Below are positions 9,962 through 20,105 of a stretch of DNA of 64,000 nucleotides, in pieces. Position numbers and translations under genes: made by a program. Below the pieces are notes generated by a model. It worked only from the letters and a program-made list of their open reading frames with translations. It searched no databases and was not told where the DNA came from. Origin of the DNA: Cordilura impudica (taxonomy: Eukaryota > Arthropoda > Insecta > Diptera > Scathophagidae). The stretch spans positions 51,604,016-51,668,015 of the forward strand of contig OY821521.1 in NCBI GenBank assembly GCA_963682025.1, in the 5' to 3' direction. Position 1 is the first letter of the stretch. Each line of letters begins with the position of its first letter.

Positions 9962-10324
9962 CTAGCAGATTCCAGCGTTCGAAATTCGAGTGCAATTTCT
10001 AGGAATCTTTATTTTTCAACTTAGCCAATTCACAAACCTTTTATGGTTCATTATTATTGTGAATGAAGATAACAAACTCATTAACAAACATATTTACAAA
10101 TTTAATAAAACACACATAGCATATGTGTAATTTTATGTATGTATTAGTAGGAACTTTAAATGCAATTTACTCAAAATAAAGGGGAAAAAATTAAAAATCT
10201 GTAAATCTGCAAAATGGCTAAAAAGAAATACCTTTTAAATAATATACGTTTGGGCAAAATCGGAATAAAACAGTAGAACAAAACATCGGTCACAACAAAT
10301 CGCCTAGCCTATTAATATTATAGA
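9962..10324 (-). mobile_element. Helitron copy 2, full-length non-autonomous
   Basis: Read on the minus strand it starts A|TCTATAATATTAATAGGC (5' TC) and ends with the palindrome CGAATTTCG region, about 12 bases, then CTAG|T. This is the rolling-circle signature: 5' TC, 3' hairpin plus CTRR, insertion between A and T, no target duplication. It carries internal blocks shared with all copies here (CACACATAGCATATGTGTAA, ATCTGTAAATCTGCAAAATG, AAATCGCCTAGCC). No Rep/helicase coding, so it depends on a helper in trans. Confidence 0.8.
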
Positions 10325-10943
10325 TACCACTATGTGGTTTGGGTATAATGACTTTGTGCTGCTGTTTGTAACTACCAAAAATATTTGACCTAGATCCATC
10401 TCTTATTATACCGAGCGACTCAGAACATATCAAAAAAAAAGACTCAGAATCACTTTCTGAGTCGATTTAGCGATGTCCGTCCGTCCATCCGTCTGTCCGT
10501 CCGTACGTCTGTTTGTCCATGTAAACCTTGTAATCAAACTACAGGTCGCAAATATGAATATATTTTAATGAAATTTGGTATATAAGCTTTCATCGGCCAT
10601 AGGATGAACGAAATTGAAATTGGTGAAATTCGGTCCATGTTCAGACCTAGTCCCCATACAAATGACCCTTATGAATCGACTTAAATTGTCATAAAATCCA
10701 AATTATCATATAGATCTCGGTCAAATTAGGTTTGTGTGTATTTATTACATTCATTTATCAGTTGTCAAAAAATAAACCGCATCTGGCAATACCTGCAGCC
10801 AAAAATATTAATAACAATGTAACTCAAATTTGGTTTATGCTTATTTTCTATATCCACTTAGTGGGACAGAAGTGATAGGGTCTCTAAACAATGGTATAGG
10901 GTATCGTATAGTCGGTCTAGACCGACTATAATTTTCTTACTTA
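10325..10943 (+). mobile_element. DINE-1-like element abutting Helitrons
   Basis: Begins directly at TACCACTATGTGGTTTGGGT (the first ~7 bases TATACCC are missing). It contains a small insertion (ACATATCAAAAAAAAAGACTC) that duplicates part of the GACTCAGAATC block, a (GTCC)n tract, a central deletion, and the intact 3' hairpin with TTTTCTTACTTA. It lies exactly between one complete Helitron and a half Helitron. Confidence 0.8.
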
Positions 10944-11136
10944 TTTTATGTATGTTTCAGTAGCAACTTTAAATGCAATTTCCACAAAATAAAGGAAAAA
11001 ATTTAAAAATCAGTAAATCTGCAAAACGGCTAAAAAGAAATACCTTTCAAATAATATACGTTTGGTCAAAATCGGGATAAAATGGTAGAGCAAAACTTCG
11101 GTCACAAGAAATCGCCTAGCCTGTTAATGTTATAGA
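10944..11136 (-). mobile_element. Helitron copy 3, 5' half only
   Basis: Contains only the 5' half of the family on the minus strand: TTTTATGTATGTTTCAGTAG through CGCCTAGCCTGTTAATGTTA to the 5' TC at 11135-11136. The 3' half is replaced by the DINE at 10325-10943. Ends at a junction with a mariner relic. Confidence 0.7.
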
Positions 11137-11140
11137 TATG

Positions 11141-11758
11141 CAGTTGGGAAATATTGAAAACTTATTTCCAAGGTGGTGAATCTTCTACCGAATGTGCAAG
11201 AAAATTACGTTCAAAATTGTTTAAAAGAAAGAAGCGGCTTCCACGCATTATGTGGAAAATTTTGTCAAATGTGTGCATGAAAGTGGATCGTTATTGGATA
11301 ATACAACACGTTCTCGTACTCGTTCAGTGCGCAAAAACGAAAACATTGCTGCTGATGTCTAGAGTGTACACGAACAACCAAGCAACTCAACTCGCCATCA
11401 TTCTCAGGAATTGAACACTTCACGCACTTTTATGATGCAAAGTTCAATTAGTGCAGAAGCTGATGCCGCACGACTATTCGCAACATTCTCTAATTGGGCT
11501 ATGGAACGCTTGGAAGAAGATGAGCATTTCTACCGAAAAATCATCTATTCTGGCGAAGCTCATTTTCATCTCGGTGGTTACATGAAAAAGCAAAATTGTC
11601 GCATCTAGGGCACAGAAAATTCTCATATGACTGCGGAAAAGCCAATGCATCCTGCTCGGTGTGGTTTTTGGGCCAGCGACGATATCATTGGGCTAATTTT
11701 CTTCGAAGATGCGAAGACAAATGCGTTACAGTGAACAGTGATTGCTAACTTGCTAAAC
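11141..11758 (+). pseudogene. Mariner/IS630-type transposase relic
   Basis: Three frames together read YFQGGESSTECARKLRSKLF (N-terminal helix-turn-helix with arms), ENIAADV, TSRTFMMQ, then FATFSNWAMERLEEDEHFYR with KIIYSGEAHFHLGGYMKKQN and CRI, and EKPMHPARCGFWASDDIIGLIFFED. This matches the insect mariner-like pattern NW..e.L.ed..F..KIIFSDEAHF.LnGYvnkQNCR.W..E.P. The catalytic Asp/Glu block SDEAHF is SGEAHF here, so one acidic residue is lost. Stops after CRI and between blocks, plus loss of the third acidic residue region, show a dead copy. No inverted repeats were found; the 3' side joins a DINE fragment at about 11759. Confidence 0.8.
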
Positions 11759-11817
11759 ATAATAAAAATTCCACTCAGATTTGGTTTAAGCTTATTTTCT
11801 ATACCCAATTAGTTGGA
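11759..11817 (+). mobile_element. DINE-1-like internal fragment
   Basis: AATAAAAATTCCACTCAGAT followed by TTGGTTTAAGC and TATTTTCTATACCCAATTAG is the segment found just before the 3' hairpin in full DINE copies (compare 12840-12895). It is fused to the mariner relic and ends at GGAACAAAGACC. Confidence 0.65.
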
Positions 11818-12210
11818 ACAAAGACCATGTAAAAATAATTTAATATTAATAATAAGGTTTGAATTTTCTTTTTCATTGTTGTAGCAAACAGCAATAAAAA
11901 TCAAGTAATCCAGTGTATCAACTAAATATTACGATTTATAAGTCGAATTTATACATAAAATCAATTGGCTTTACCATAATTCATGTAATTCAGTAATCAC
12001 AACAGAATAATGTGGTAGTAAATGGGACCATCAAAATTCGGTTGCAGAAAATTTTCAATATTATGAAATGTTATTACAAATATATGTAAAAATCAGCAAA
12101 AGCATTAAAAATTAAAACTATGCAATATATTTATTAATAAAGCTATTTTTAAAATGAAAGCTATTGAAATTATATAATTTAGTTTTTTATACCTTTATAC
12201 CTTGTTTTTT
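11818..12210. other. No gene seen
   Basis: Anonymous AT-rich sequence between a DINE fragment and a full DINE. No repeats or coding remnants recognised. Confidence 0.4.
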
Positions 12211-12976
12211 TATACCATGTGGTTTGGGTATAATGACTTTGTGCTGCTGTTTGTAACTACCAAAAATATTTGACCTCGACCCATCTTTTATTATACCGAT
12301 CGAATCAGATTCGATTTAACGATGTCCGTCCGTCTGTGTGTCCATGTAAAGCTTGTAATCAAACTGCAGGTCGCAAATATGAATATATTTTGATGAACTT
12401 TGATATATAAGCTTCCATCGGCCATAGAATGAACACTATTGAAATTTGTTGAGAATCGGTCCATGTTCAGACCTAGCCCCCATACAAACGACCCCTATGA
12501 AATCGACTTAAATTGCCAATAAGATCCAAATTGTCGTATAGATCTTAGTCAAATTGGGTTTGTATGTGTTTATTACATCCACTAATGAGTAGTCTAAAAA
12601 TGATCTCTATGGGACAACTCTTAGTCATAGGCCCCATATAGAGCTGCTTCCCTATCTTCACTTAAATCTATCAAAAATCAAAAATATTGCACTGATTCTT
12701 CTCAAATTTTGTTTGTATATATTTTTGCAAAATACAAGAGACCTTACTAAACATGGTCAGGATCGGTCCATTTTTGAGCCTAGTCCCCATATAGATATAG
12801 CATCCGATATGAACTTTTTCATATCTGCAGCCAAAAAAATTAATAAAAATCCCACTCAAATTTGGTTTATGCTTATTTTCTATATCCAGTTAGTTGGGCC
12901 TGAGAGATAGGATCTCTAAACGCATGGTATAGGGTATCGTATAGTCGGTCTAGACCGACTATAATTTTCTTACTTG
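12211..12976 (+). mobile_element. DINE-1-like element, near full length
   Basis: Start shortened to TATACCATGTGGTTTGGGTA. It contains GATGTCCGTCCGTC, CATCGGCCATAGAATGAAC, AAAATACAAGAGACCTTACT, GCATCCGATATGAACTTTTT, then GGTATAGGGTATCGTATAGT, the CGGTCTAGACCG hairpin and TTTTCTTACTTG. This is the best template here for the family consensus. The short frames inside (for example 12713-12910) are not genes. Confidence 0.85.
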
Positions 12977-13009
12977 TTTTAATTAAGAAATAATATGTAT
13001 TAAAACTGT

Positions 13010-13129
13010 CACGGTGTGCTTGAAATATTTTAAATAGAAATTTTCACCAGGTTGAAATTTTTAGATGTAATCGATGAATAACCTTATTTTGATGAATTCT
13101 GGTGAGTTTTAAAAAAATCGGTGGAGCCG
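13010..13129 (+). repeat. Left terminal inverted repeat of the Chapaev-like element
   Basis: 120 bp, starting CACGGTGTGCTTGAAATATT and ending near AAAAATCGGTGGAGCCG. It pairs with 14775-14894 with about 8-9 mismatches. The outer heptamer CACGGTG differs by one base from the CACAGTG recombination-signal heptamer. Confidence 0.9.
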
Positions 13130-13293
13130 TTTATTGTGAAATACAACCATGCCAAGAATGTCAATGAAATAAAATAAAAAATATTTTCTTCCTCTTATGG
13201 TTTTTACTTTTAACCTAACCGCACGCGTTTTACACAGTATCGGCACATGTGCATTTTATGCATTTAGAAGTGGAACATAACATTTTTGATACA

Positions 13294-14815
13294 ATGAGTT
13301 AATTAAATTTTAGTAAAGATCACAAGTTTACGCATTCAGAAAATCAGTCTAAAATTTGTTTACTTTGCCTTAAAAAGAAAAAGACTTTATTCAGCATTAG
13401 TGGTAAACTCAAAGAGAAAGTTGATAAATCAATCGACTACGATGCAGAAGACGAACGTCTCCCAAACGCTATTTGTTCTACTTGTCAAATTAATTTATAT
13501 GGTTTCATCAAAAAGGAAAGTGAATTAGCTCTATCTCAAAGCCGAGGTAAACCCTTAAATGTAGCTGTTCCTGATTACCAAGAATTGCGTAAAAATACCA
13601 CATGTCGGTTGCGATATCAGCTGAAGACATAAGCACCTTGCAATGCAATTTTTCATTATCAATGAGAGCAGTTAATGGCCTTACTTCTGGAGAGTTGCAA
13701 CTAACAACAGAAAATTATTCGAACCTCATTTGCAAGAAAAATTGAGAAGTATAAATCACAAGTTAGATAAATATTTCAGCGTTCAATCCAGCTCTTTTGT
13801 TAAAAATATGAAGGGCAAAACAGAAAACATTGATCAGAATTTAACTTGATTGGTTTCACTGATGGCGGTGATAGTTTTCTGAAGATATGCTTATATATTC
13901 AGTCAAAGAACATTAGTATTGATAGCACCAGTAATGCAGTTCGACAGACTTACAGTGATGGTATTGCTGCAATATGTTTCAAAGATTCAGGTGTTAAGAA
14001 ACTTTTTATTATAGGATTAGTTGGAAATGTTGAAGAAAATTACGCAAATGTTAGAAACTTATGGTCGATCCTTGATATAACGAGTTTTACGTCTGCGACT
14101 ATAAGTTGACAAATATACTAGTTGGATTGATGAGTCACTCGAGTACCTACCCCTGCACATGGTGTAATGCAAAAAGACAATTTAACTTCCTGTGGTCAGA
14201 TAAGAACTATTGGTGTTGTCGGCTGAAGTGTGAAATGTGGTCTAAAAGTGGCAGCAATAAAAATGATGGAAAAAAATATGATTGCTGCATTCAACATCCA
14301 ATTTGTTCACTGAATGATAATGAAGAAATCATTAATATTATACCTCCTCCAGAGCTTCACTTAATGATTGGCGTGGTTAATCACATCTTCACACATATGC
14401 TAAAAGTATGTGAAACTGAAAGTTTGGATTGGGCAAAAAAATTTAATGTTTCCAGAAACATATTCAACGGTTGTCCCTCATTTGCTGGTAATGCCTGCAA
14501 AACTCTATTAAATAAAGTATATTACTTAAGAGCCAATAAAAATATTGATTGTTTGAAGTATGCAAAATGCTTTGATAAGTTTCGCTACGTGGTAGATTAA
14601 TGCTTCGCTTTGAATTTATATCATCACTTTGAAACTTATATTAACAATTTTCACCAAAGCTACACTGACTTAAACATCAGCATTACACCAAAAGTACACG
14701 CGGTACTTTTTCATGTGCCTTATTTCTGTAAAAAAAATGCAAAGAGGACTCGGATATTACAGTGAACAAGCTATCGGCTCTACCGATTTTTTTAAAACTA
14801 ACCAGAATTCATCAA
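13294..14815 (+). pseudogene. Chapaev-like transposase, multiply frameshifted
   Basis: A plausible start is ATG at 13294, but codon 3 is TAA. The frame then reads on (13303-13632): KICLLCLKKKKTL ... DERLPNAICSTCQINLYGF, a CxxC...CxxC zinc-binding module. A second frame (about 13727-13846) has LQEKLRSINHKLDKYFSVQS. The next (13846-14109) has GFTDGGDSFLKICLYIQ with a candidate catalytic Asp. The longest (14106-14597) has LMSHSSTYPCTWCNAK (CxxC), NIIPPPELHLMIGVVNHIF and CPSFAGNACKTLLNKV. Beyond the stop come SITPKVHAVLFHVPYFCKKN and GLGYYSEQAIGS, continuing into the right terminal repeat. The order resembles the RAG1 N-terminal/Chapaev plan. At least four frame changes or stops; the C-terminal third is missing. 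Confidence 0.7.
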
Positions 14816-14894
14816 AATGAGGTTATTCATCGATTGCATCAAAAAATTTCAACCTGGTAAAAATTTCTATTTAAAACATTCCAAGCACACCGTG
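14775..14894 (-). repeat. Right terminal inverted repeat of the Chapaev-like element
   Basis: Reverse complement begins CACGGTGTGCTTGGAATGTT. It overlaps the decayed 3' end of the transposase frame and is followed by CTGT, matching the four bases before the left end. Confidence 0.9.
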
Positions 14895-14935
14895 CTGTAA
14901 TATGAAAAAATTTTTGAAAATCGTTGACATTATGA

Positions 14936-15000
14936 CAAAACAAATAAGAGTGTTAAATTTGGCTGTGCCGAATCTTTGATACCCTCCACCTCGGTTTGAG
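14936..15000 (-). mobile_element. Fragment of a second DINE-like family (3' end)
   Basis: CAAATAAGAGTGTTAAATTT then GGCTGTGCCGAATCTTTGAT and ACCCTCCACC. Reversed, this is the GGTATC...CGGCACA...CTTACTTG 3' end seen at 54520-54546 and 57615-57647. Only the terminus is present. Confidence 0.55.
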
Positions 15001-15267
15001 TATTTATAAAAAATGTAAACAAAATATTTAAAAAAGTTAACAATTTGTTAAACTTAATACCAAATTATTTCAGCAAATTCTTTGTTTTGATCTGTATTTT
15101 TGTTTATTTCAAGAGTTGGTCTATAAAGCTCTCTCACATTAGTAATTCGCAGTCCAAGGAGGAAAGATCGTTTTCGTCTTTTCTATTATTCCGGATAAAA
15201 GAAAACACGTTTCGGTGTTTGCTTTTTGGTCATCGTGGTTGCTGATTGGCATGCATTTAGATTATAT

Positions 15268-15993
15268 CAGAGTTCAGAAAAAAACACACACTGAATAAAA
15301 AACTCGTACATATATGTAAACAAACATAACTTAGACCAACACACACATATTTTTATTTTCATATCAATTATGTTTGTTTTTAAATTTTCTTCGGTGCCCA
15401 ACACAACCATGACTGTGTTCGTTTTAATATTTCGTTATTTACACGAACATTTTTGTATCACGTACTTTTTGTTTCAATCACACATAAAGCACACATTTTT
15501 GAGTGTTGCTTTATTTGAAGTTCATGTTCTGGTACGTGTACTGAAAAAAAAAAACAGAACATGTACAATAAACAGGTTCGAGTTCAGTTATATTTTAAGT
15601 CGTGTTTAAAATATAACTGAACTCGAACCTGTTTATTGTACATGTTCTGTTTTTTCTTACTACACGAGCCACAACACGACTTAAAATATAACTGAACTCG
15701 AACCTGTTTATTGTACATGTTCTGTTTTTTTTTTTTTCAGTACACGTACCAGAACATGAACTTCAAATAAAGCAACACTCAAAAATGTGTGCTTTATGTG
15801 TGATTGAAACAAAAAGTACGTGATACAAAAATGTTCGTGTAAATAACGAAATATTAAATCGAACACAGTCATGGTTGTGTTGGGCACCGTAGAAAATTTA
15901 GAAACGCACATAATTGATATGAAAATAAAGATATGTGTTGGCTGCTTTTGAACAGAACATTGTGTGTTTCATGTGTGTATTTTCTGAACCTTG
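15268..15993. mobile_element. Foldback MITE with hAT-type 8 bp target duplication
   Basis: 726 bp element whose left ~320 bp is the inverted repeat of its right ~350 bp. Termini are CAGAGTTCAGAAAA (left) and, reversed, CAAGGTTCAGAAAA (right). GATTATAT flanks both sides exactly (15260-15267 and 15994-16001), an 8/8 target duplication as made by hAT-type transposases. Near-identical peptides in both orientations (15370-15609 plus, 15708-15911 minus) are only the two arms translated. A related, larger element is at 51591-52926. Confidence 0.85.
15555..15649. repeat. Perfect 44 bp hairpin inside the foldback element
   Basis: 15555-15598 (CAGAACATGTACAATAAACA onward) is the exact reverse complement of 15606-15649 with a 7-base loop. 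A third copy of the arm follows at about 15680-15725, so the centre of the element carries the segment three times in alternating orientation. Confidence 0.9.
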
Positions 15994-16001
15994 GATTATA
16001 T

Positions 16002-17660
16002 ACGTATATGCATGCGTTTCCGCTTATACGTCATAAATAGTTAATTAATTTAGTTTAAGTTTTTGCAAATTTAATAGCTCGCCCTAACCACCATTGCGAA
16101 GGTAATGGTTGTGTAGGGTGGCTATACGCATTATTTATTTATTTATTTATTTATTAGATATTTATTACAATTCAAATTATAATAAATCTTAAAGTTAAAG
16201 CACTAGCAACTTAGGCTATCGGCTTGGGGTGGCTATACGTATTAAATCGTGCTAATTGGAGATGGATGCATAGTTTCTTTTAACTGGCCAAATAATTCTT
16301 CATTGCGGCCCTATACGTCAGATCGAGTAACAAAATAATAACCAAAAAAAAAAAGCTCTCTCAATTTTTTTTGTTAATATATTGCCATATTTGGAAAAGA
16401 AGTTTTCAATATTTACACAATACAATACAAAATCTAACCCAGTGATGCCAACTTTTGATTTTTAATTAAATTATGTTAATAAAATATATTTTCATTTATT
16501 GACTCCAAATTCTACTACCTGGGAATTATTATCGAACTTCAATGTTTTGGGTTTTACCTTGCCTACCATGAAGTCAAATTTTGAAGTCATCATGAACACT
16601 GGTTCAAATTAGGGATACCAAATGCAAAAAACCAAATGTCCCAAAAATTTTAAATATAATAATTTGTAATCTTTATTTTCTGAAAAACTTAAAATGTACA
16701 TCCAAAAAAATTGTGAAAAATAATATATAAATAACATTCTCATCAACTTGCGATTTATTTATGTAACAAATTTTATGTTCGCAATTCTTAAATATCATTT
16801 GAGATTTTCTAAACTTCATTTAATTTAAATTAATTTTTCTTATCCTGAAATGCTATTAATGTTTCCTCAATCGCAATATTTTTTTTTTTTAATTGCAGTT
16901 GATTTTTTAAATGTAAACATATTTGGTGTTTTCTGAATTTCAATTTGTGTTTAAAGAATAAAATTTATATTTTAAAAATTCAAGTGATATCTTCTAAATT
17001 TCAAGTTATTATTTCCGACGTTTAAATATGATTTTCTGAAATTCAGTTGATATTTTCTAATTTATAATTGGAAATCTGAATTCCAATTTTTAGAGTTGAT
17101 ATTTTCTTAAATTTGAATGGAAAATTTAAAAGGTGCAATTTTGTATTTACGTGAATAATAATGCTTTAGTAATTATAAACAATTTTAAAAAATTAGATGT
17201 AATCGCAATCAGATATTTTGTAGGTAAAGCAGAATAATAATTTTATATAACTACGTAGAACTGCGTTGAAAGCAAAAAAGAACTAATTGATGAACTCGGT
17301 AACTCTATTTTGTAACCACAACAAAAAGTTGGTATGGTCATATTTGTAAAAGAATAATGGAAAGACGTATGAAATAAAAGACCAGCCCTGTGTATACTCT
17401 TAACATTGTTGTGTTTGATATCTAATTGAAAATGTTGACATTCATGTTAAAATAGAAATAACGATTACAAAGCTAATTAGAACAAAAATTGCGGCGCCAT
17501 CTACTGTGGCATAGCAACACTGAGCAAAATGAAATGACACTCTGTTTGTTAATACAAAAGAAATGTATTTTCCCTAAAACAAAATACATATTGGAGAATT
17601 CTATATAAATAAAATAGTATACCGATTTATTTCTAACATGCGGTTATTATGAATATACAT
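16002..17660. other. No gene seen; (TTTA)n microsatellite
   Basis: AT-rich. A (TTTA)n run occupies about 16131-16156. The motif GGGTGGCTATACG occurs at about 16117 and again at about 16227, suggesting a small duplication around the microsatellite. No coding remnant recognised up to the next element. Confidence 0.45.
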
Positions 17661-17876
17661 GTATATCGCACCTGTACCTCTAAAGTGAGTCAACTCAAAA
17701 TTTTTCAATTTTCACTTTTTGCAAGAAAACGATACACAGTGGTCCTATCTATCCACTGTAAAAATCTTACATCGATTTTTCTAGCCTTTCGCAAAGACAT
17801 GTTTTGAGTTCCACTCGAAAGAATTGTTACTTTTGCTGATCACTGAAAAAATTGCAAAAACAACTACTGTTGTATA

Positions 17877-19917
17877 TAGGGATTGCAAATTTTGATGAAA
17901 ATAAAAAAATCGGAATTCGGAATTCGAAATTAAATATTCTCGGAATTCGGTCGAATTATGAAATATAAACATAAAATTATTGTACACAAATTCAATTAGT
18001 ACAGAAACATTCTGATATGGCTTATCATTTAATAATAAAAAAATATAAAATTATTGTTTTGTTTGCTTAAAATATGCTCTGAGGAAGCAGAGATCACTTA
18101 AAGCTGCGTCTCCGAGTCTCGATCGAACGTTTGTACAAAAGTTCCCTGCAATTGAGAAAACTCGCTCGGACTCTACGCTCGATGGCGGAATCGAAATCAA
18201 ACATGAGTAGACGGACTTTAATATTTTGCCACGAACGCCGTTCTCTTCAAAGAATTTCATTTCAGATTTAATTTTTGAAATTAAGCTCCGATTTGTTATT
18301 TGTTGGGTTGAGCTGGACGATATGTTGGACGATAAATTCAATTGAATTTTGTTTTACAACTTTTGCATCAACGACTGGGGATTAGTTTGTTCTTCCGACA
18401 TCACTTCTACCACATCGTCAGCTTCTGACTGCTCACCTGAGGAAGTTTCCATGTTGGTGTTAAATATCAATCTTTGTGCAAAGCTTTCAATAACTTCGCC
18501 TATTGTATTTTTCAATGGTCTAGTGAAAGATTCGTGTATCTCACTTTTTCCGCCATTGTGTAAATATTGAAGAGTTCCAGACACATTTGTTCGTCTTTGG
18601 CTTATTCGGTCTTCTAATTTGTTCTTCAATTTTAGTGAAAGTTCATCAGATCCGAAATTCTCAAGCATAAAAGACAATGCTGCATCAGCTGAAAGCAGAT
18701 TTGCATCTTCTCGACAAAGGGCGTCAACAGTAAGCTTCACTGGGAGAAGTGCAGAGATGATATTTTTAATCGACGAAATTTCAGCATCTAGAATAACGAT
18801 GCAATGTCAATCAATTCTTTTCTAACACAGCTTTTTGGTTGGTATAACGTCAACGTGTTCCTCATCCTTTGATTCCTCGAAGTAACTTCCTTGTTCTTCT
18901 ACACTAATATTTGCTATATCTGTGTGAGCCACCAATTCAGTTGTATTTGAATTATTATACAGAACATTAATTTCAGCTAAATGTATCGCGTGTGCGAAGC
19001 ACAACTGCTGATTACATGGTAAAAGCCGTCCAACTTTGTGCATCACAGCTGCCCCATCAGTTGTTATGGACGTAATATCTTTATCAATATCTAAATTGTT
19101 ATCTTGCAATGTGGTTTTCAGGGCCGTAATGCATTTCTCTGCAGGGAAACGTCCTTCAACACGTACTAAATCTAAATTCCAAAACTATTTCTTGCCATGG
19201 ACATTCACATTTAAATAACAATGGTTTCTTGATGATGTCCATTCATTTAGAGTTAGGCAGAATCGTGTTCCATTTTCTTTGAAACTAATAAAATCCTGCA
19301 TCATTTTAGCACGCATTTTTTGTGCGTATTCTAAAACCATTTTGCGAATTGAGTTAGGTGATTTTGGTAATATATAACCTCGAGCGCCTCTAACCAAAAA
19401 TAAATTTCTCAAATTGATAGACGTACAAAAAACTTTTAATGGGATATTATCCAAGGCACACATTCGTGATACGATTGCACGCTGCTTTCTGGAACTTCAT
19501 CTTGCACGACATCACGTTTTGATACATTAATATTGTGTATTGTTCTTAAATGCGTGTGCTGCGGCGTTGTCATTGAACCAGCGGTTTTTACTATTTCATT
19601 ACATATTTTACATTTTGCTGTTAGTTTTTTTGATCCTCTCAAAAAATGAATCCAAACAGAATTTTGATTTTTACATTGCTTTGTGTATTCCGCATAACTT
19701 TCTTCTGGTGACATTTTAGGATGTACTATTAACAATAATTTAATATCTTAAACAAACGACCAAAAATTGACATTTTATTTTCAATAAAGACCAAAAAAAA
19801 AAAAAGACAAAATTGACATTTTATTTTTAATTAATTTAAATTCGGAATTCGCTGGGAAATTTTCGGAATTCGAAACTGAATTTGTGAAAACGAATTCCGG
19901 GATTCTTGCAATCCCTA
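17877..19917 (-). mobile_element. hAT transposon, autonomous-type but decayed
   Basis: 2041 bp. Terminal inverted repeats TAGGGATTGCAA (left) and TTGCAATCCCTA (right), 12 of 12 matching. The octamer GTTGTATA lies directly outside both ends (17869-17876 and 19918-19925), the 8 bp duplication expected for hAT. It encodes a BED-finger/hAT transposase on the minus strand. Both sub-terminal regions are rich in CGGAATTCG motifs. Partially copied at 21691-22329. Confidence 0.92.
18051..19735 (-). pseudogene. hAT transposase (BED finger, RNase H-like core, hAT dimerisation domain), broken
   Basis: From the N-terminus (19735 downwards): MLIVHPKMSPEESYAEY, then the BED finger WIHFLRGSKKLTAKCKICNE ... 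HTHLRTIHNI (CxxC...H...H). A frame change follows near 19450 to NIPLKVF, MMQDFISFKENGTRFCLTLN with EWTSSRNHCYLNV, a stop, then KDITSITTDGAAVMHKVGRL and QQLCFAHAIHLAEI (the D and CxxH motifs of hAT). After another break: LCREDANLLSADAALSFML, and finally SIPPSSVESERVFSIAGNFC with RSRLGDAALSDLCFLRAYF, the C-terminal dimerisation domain. Stops near 19184, 18822 and 18354 plus the N-terminal frameshift make it inactive. Confidence 0.9.
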
Positions 19918-20105
19918 GTTGTATACTTATTATTCGCAATTCTTTACAATTAAACAACTGTTTTTAAATTTTATAGTACATATTAAAAAAAAAACCGTGT
20001 TTTGCCTCTACTGAAAATTTGTAAATTTTGAGTTGACTCGCTTTAGAGGTACAGGTGCGATATGTATATTATTTTGTAATTTAATATATGTATGTATGTA
20101 CATTA

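Larger units (their letters stand above)
13010..14894 (+). mobile_element. Chapaev-like (CMC superfamily) DNA transposon
   Basis: 1885 bp element with 120 bp terminal inverted repeats (13010-13129 and 14775-14894, about 93% identical) that begin CACGGTGTGCTTG. A CTGT lies directly outside both ends (13006-13009 and 14895-14898), a 4 bp target duplication. Between them is a broken transposase with an N-terminal zinc-binding region and a PPPELHL block. Known of the family: Chapaev elements of the CMC group have CAC-type termini and 4 bp duplications, and their transposases share an N-terminal region with RAG1. The assignment is by motif and structure only. The C-terminal part of the transposase runs into the right terminal repeat, so much of the 3' coding region is deleted. 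Confidence 0.65.
17666..20060. mobile_element. TA-flanked inverted-repeat element split by a hAT insertion
   Basis: Left end TCGCACCTGTACCTCTAAAG with TGAGTCAACTCAAAATTT, right end its reverse complement with one mismatch (ends GGTACAGGTGCGA at 20060). TA is present outside both ends. Without the 2.04 kb hAT inserted at about 17876 and its extra duplicated octamer, the element would be roughly 345 bp, a small non-autonomous Tc1/mariner-style MITE. The class is inferred from TA only. Confidence 0.65.

Noticed and set aside
12713..12910. Short frames inside DINE copies (3497-3709, 3887-4081, 9141-9757, 12671-12910, 24493-24790)
   Set aside because: They recur only because the DINE sequence recurs; DINE-1-like elements are non-coding.
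15370..15911. Two related small proteins on opposite strands (MFVFKFSSVPNTTM.. and MCVSKFSTVPNTTM..)
   Set aside because: They are the two arms of one foldback element read in opposite directions.
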